Assembly (NCBI GenBank): GCA_002352285.1
Contig: DEIC01000078.1
Location: forward strand, 1-32,997
DNA from: Alphaproteobacteria bacterium UBA2784
Lineage (GTDB): Bacteria > Pseudomonadota > Alphaproteobacteria > Micropepsales > Micropepsaceae
Length of the DNA: 32,997 nt
Reading direction: 5' to 3'
The notes beneath the pieces were generated by a model. The model made no database searches. It was not told the DNA's origin and worked only from the letters and a program-made list of their open reading frames with translations. A program made the position numbers and the translations under genes. Below, in pieces: positions 31,790-32,997 of the stretch. Positions within the stretch are counted from its first letter, which is position 1, and each line of letters starts with the position of its first letter.

Positions 31790-32997
31790 ATGCCCTTGCC
31801 GCCCGCCCGCGACCGGTTACAGGAACTGCGCGCCGAACAGGCACTGCGCCGTGAGGAGGCGCGCCGTATTGCGCGTCGCCGCCGCAAGATCGAGCCGCCG
31901 CAAGACCGCCCGCCAGCCGCGCGCCGCCGCGCAAAAAAGCCGCGCTCGCTGTTGCGCCGCATACTGAAGATCACCGGCCTTGCTGCGGGCTTTGCGCTGT
32001 TCGCCCTGACACTCGTCATTTCCTATTACGCAGCCGATCTGCCCTCGACCGCCGCCCTCTTCGAGCCGCGCGGCCGCGCGATGGTCACCATTGTTGACAT
32101 GCGCGGGCGCGTGATCGCCAAGCGCGGTTCAGGCTATGGTGATGAGCTACGGCTTGATGAGCTGCCGCCTCATGTGATTCAGGCGGTGCTGGCAACTGAA
32201 GATCGCCGCTTCTATGGCCATTTCGGCATCGATCCGCTTGGCCTGATGCGCGCGCTTTTTGCCAATATCGAGGCGGGCCGCGTAGTGCAGGGCGGCTCCA
32301 CCATCACCCAGCAGCTTGCCAAGAACCTGTTCCTTGCGCCGGACCGCACCTTCGGCCGCAAGGTGCAGGAGGCGCTGCTCGCCATCTATCTGGAGTCACG
32401 CTTCACCAAGGACGAGATCCTCGCGCTCTATCTCAACCGCGTCTATTTCGGTGCGGGCACCTATGGCATTGATGCTGCGGCGCGCCGCTATTTCGGAAAA
32501 TCGGCCCGCGACGTCACACTGATCGAAGCAGCAATGCTGGCGGGATTGCTGAAGGCGCCGTCGCGCTACTCGCCCACAAACGATCCGACCCTTGCTTCGG
32601 CACGCGCCGAGCACGTTCTCGCCGCCATGGTCGATGCGGGCTACATCACCGAGGACGAGCGCGCACGCGCCGCCGCCACAAGGCCAAAGCTTACCGCCAT
32701 GGCGGCAACGCCTGGTGCTGGCTGGTTTGCCGATTACATTCTCGACATCGTGCCCGACTTTGCCGGCAAGCTGTCGGATGATGTCGTGATCGAAACGACG
32801 CTCGATCTTGATCTTCAGCGTGAGGCCGAACGCGCCATCGCCGAAGTGATGGCAGCCGAAGCAGGCCCGCGCAACGCAAGCCAGGCCGCACTTCTCTCCA
32901 TGGATGGCGAAGGCGCAATCCTTGCCATGGTGGGCGGCCGTTCCTATGACGCAAGCCCGTTCAACCGCGCCGTCACCGCCATGCGGCCGCCGGGTTC
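31790..32997 (+). CDS. bifunctional penicillin-binding protein 1A family (3' end outside window)
   Basis: The first 402 codons of a class A PBP, which both polymerises and cross-links peptidoglycan. It has a basic cytoplasmic tail (1-60), one membrane anchor (about 61-80), and a GT51 domain with ATEDRRFYGHFGID (catalytic Glu137), GGSTITQQLAKNLF, RKVQEALLAIYLE and LALYLNRVYFGAGTYG. The beginning of the penicillin-binding region follows (VIETTLDLDLQREAERAI, AILAMVGGRSYDASPFNRA). The window ends at MRPPG plus two bases, immediately before the expected SxxK active-site serine. ATG 31790 has no clear Shine-Dalgarno, and a TTG at 31775 is a less likely alternative. A CtrA-type site and GANTC pair lie upstream. 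This is the second GT51 domain in the window after the CopA-MtgA fusion. Confidence 0.93.
   Translation, partial: MPLPPARDRLQELRAEQALRREEARRIARRRRKIEPPQDRPPAARRRAKKPRSLLRRILKITGLAAGFALFALTLVISYYAADLPSTAALFEPRGRAMVTIVDMRGRVIAKRGSGYGDELRLDELPPHVIQAVLATEDRRFYGHFGIDPLGLMRALFANIEAGRVVQGGSTITQQLAKNLFLAPDRTFGRKVQEALLAIYLESRFTKDEILALYLNRVYFGAGTYGIDAAARRYFGKSARDVTLIEAAMLAGLLKAPSRYSPTNDPTLASARAEHVLAAMVDAGYITEDERARAAATRPKLTAMAATPGAGWFADYILDIVPDFAGKLSDDVVIETTLDLDLQREAERAIAEVMAAEAGPRNASQAALLSMDGEGAILAMVGGRSYDASPFNRAVTAMRPPG

Noticed and set aside
1..32997. CRISPR arrays, tRNA, rRNA, insertion sequences, prophage
   Set aside because: No regularly spaced repeats, cloverleaf sequence, transposase or phage genes were seen by eye; a dedicated search was not possible.

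Overview
The window is a GC-rich chromosomal segment from an alphaproteobacterium. The evidence is an FzlA-like division protein (a family known from Alphaproteobacteria), the gene neighbourhood dnaA / rhodanese / rpsT / enoyl-CoA hydratase / mutM / ubiE / ubiB / coaBC / dut, and an exact CtrA-type site (TTAA-N7-TTAAC) next to GANTC sites. The order cannot be fixed from the sequence alone. No rRNA, tRNA, CRISPR array, insertion sequence or phage gene was seen. Nearly everything is core chromosome with a small catabolic insert.

Layout. 1-3234 (+): the 3' part of a GH36 alpha-galactosidase, a long acyl-CoA dehydrogenase and a small secreted four-cysteine protein. 3219-8045 (-): a copper-type P-type ATPase fused in frame to a complete peptidoglycan glycosyltransferase (CopA-MtgA), then fzlA (FtsZ partner) and queG (tRNA queuosine). 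8139-12140 (-): a tight four-gene set (carboxymuconolactone-decarboxylase-like, metallo-beta-lactamase fold, glutathione transferase, type-B carboxylesterase). It is divergent from an acyl-CoA ligase and a MOSC protein on + (12277-14290). 14460-14669 (+): a small hypothetical protein. 14673-21480 (-): ubiE, ubiB, a saccharopine-dehydrogenase-like gene, coaBC, dut, an Rrf2 regulator and cysK.

21587-32997 (+): mutM, enoyl-CoA hydratase, rpsT with a clear promoter and terminator, rhodanese, dnaA, dnaN, recF, gyrB, a 148-bp multi-hairpin element, a CtrA-like site, and the 5' part of a bifunctional penicillin-binding protein that is cut off just before its transpeptidase active site.

How they work together. 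The right half is the classic replication set (initiator, clamp, RecF, gyrase B) joined to DNA hygiene (mutM, dut), quinone synthesis (ubiE, ubiB) and cofactor synthesis (coaBC). The most unusual item is the single uninterrupted frame joining a copper ATPase to MtgA directly upstream of fzlA. Its predicted topology (eight ATPase membrane segments plus a ninth) would place the glycosyltransferase in the periplasm, so the fusion is structurally sensible. Second is the gyrB-PBP intergenic region, where a structured repeat, two adjacent GANTC sites and a CtrA-type box precede a cell-wall synthase gene.
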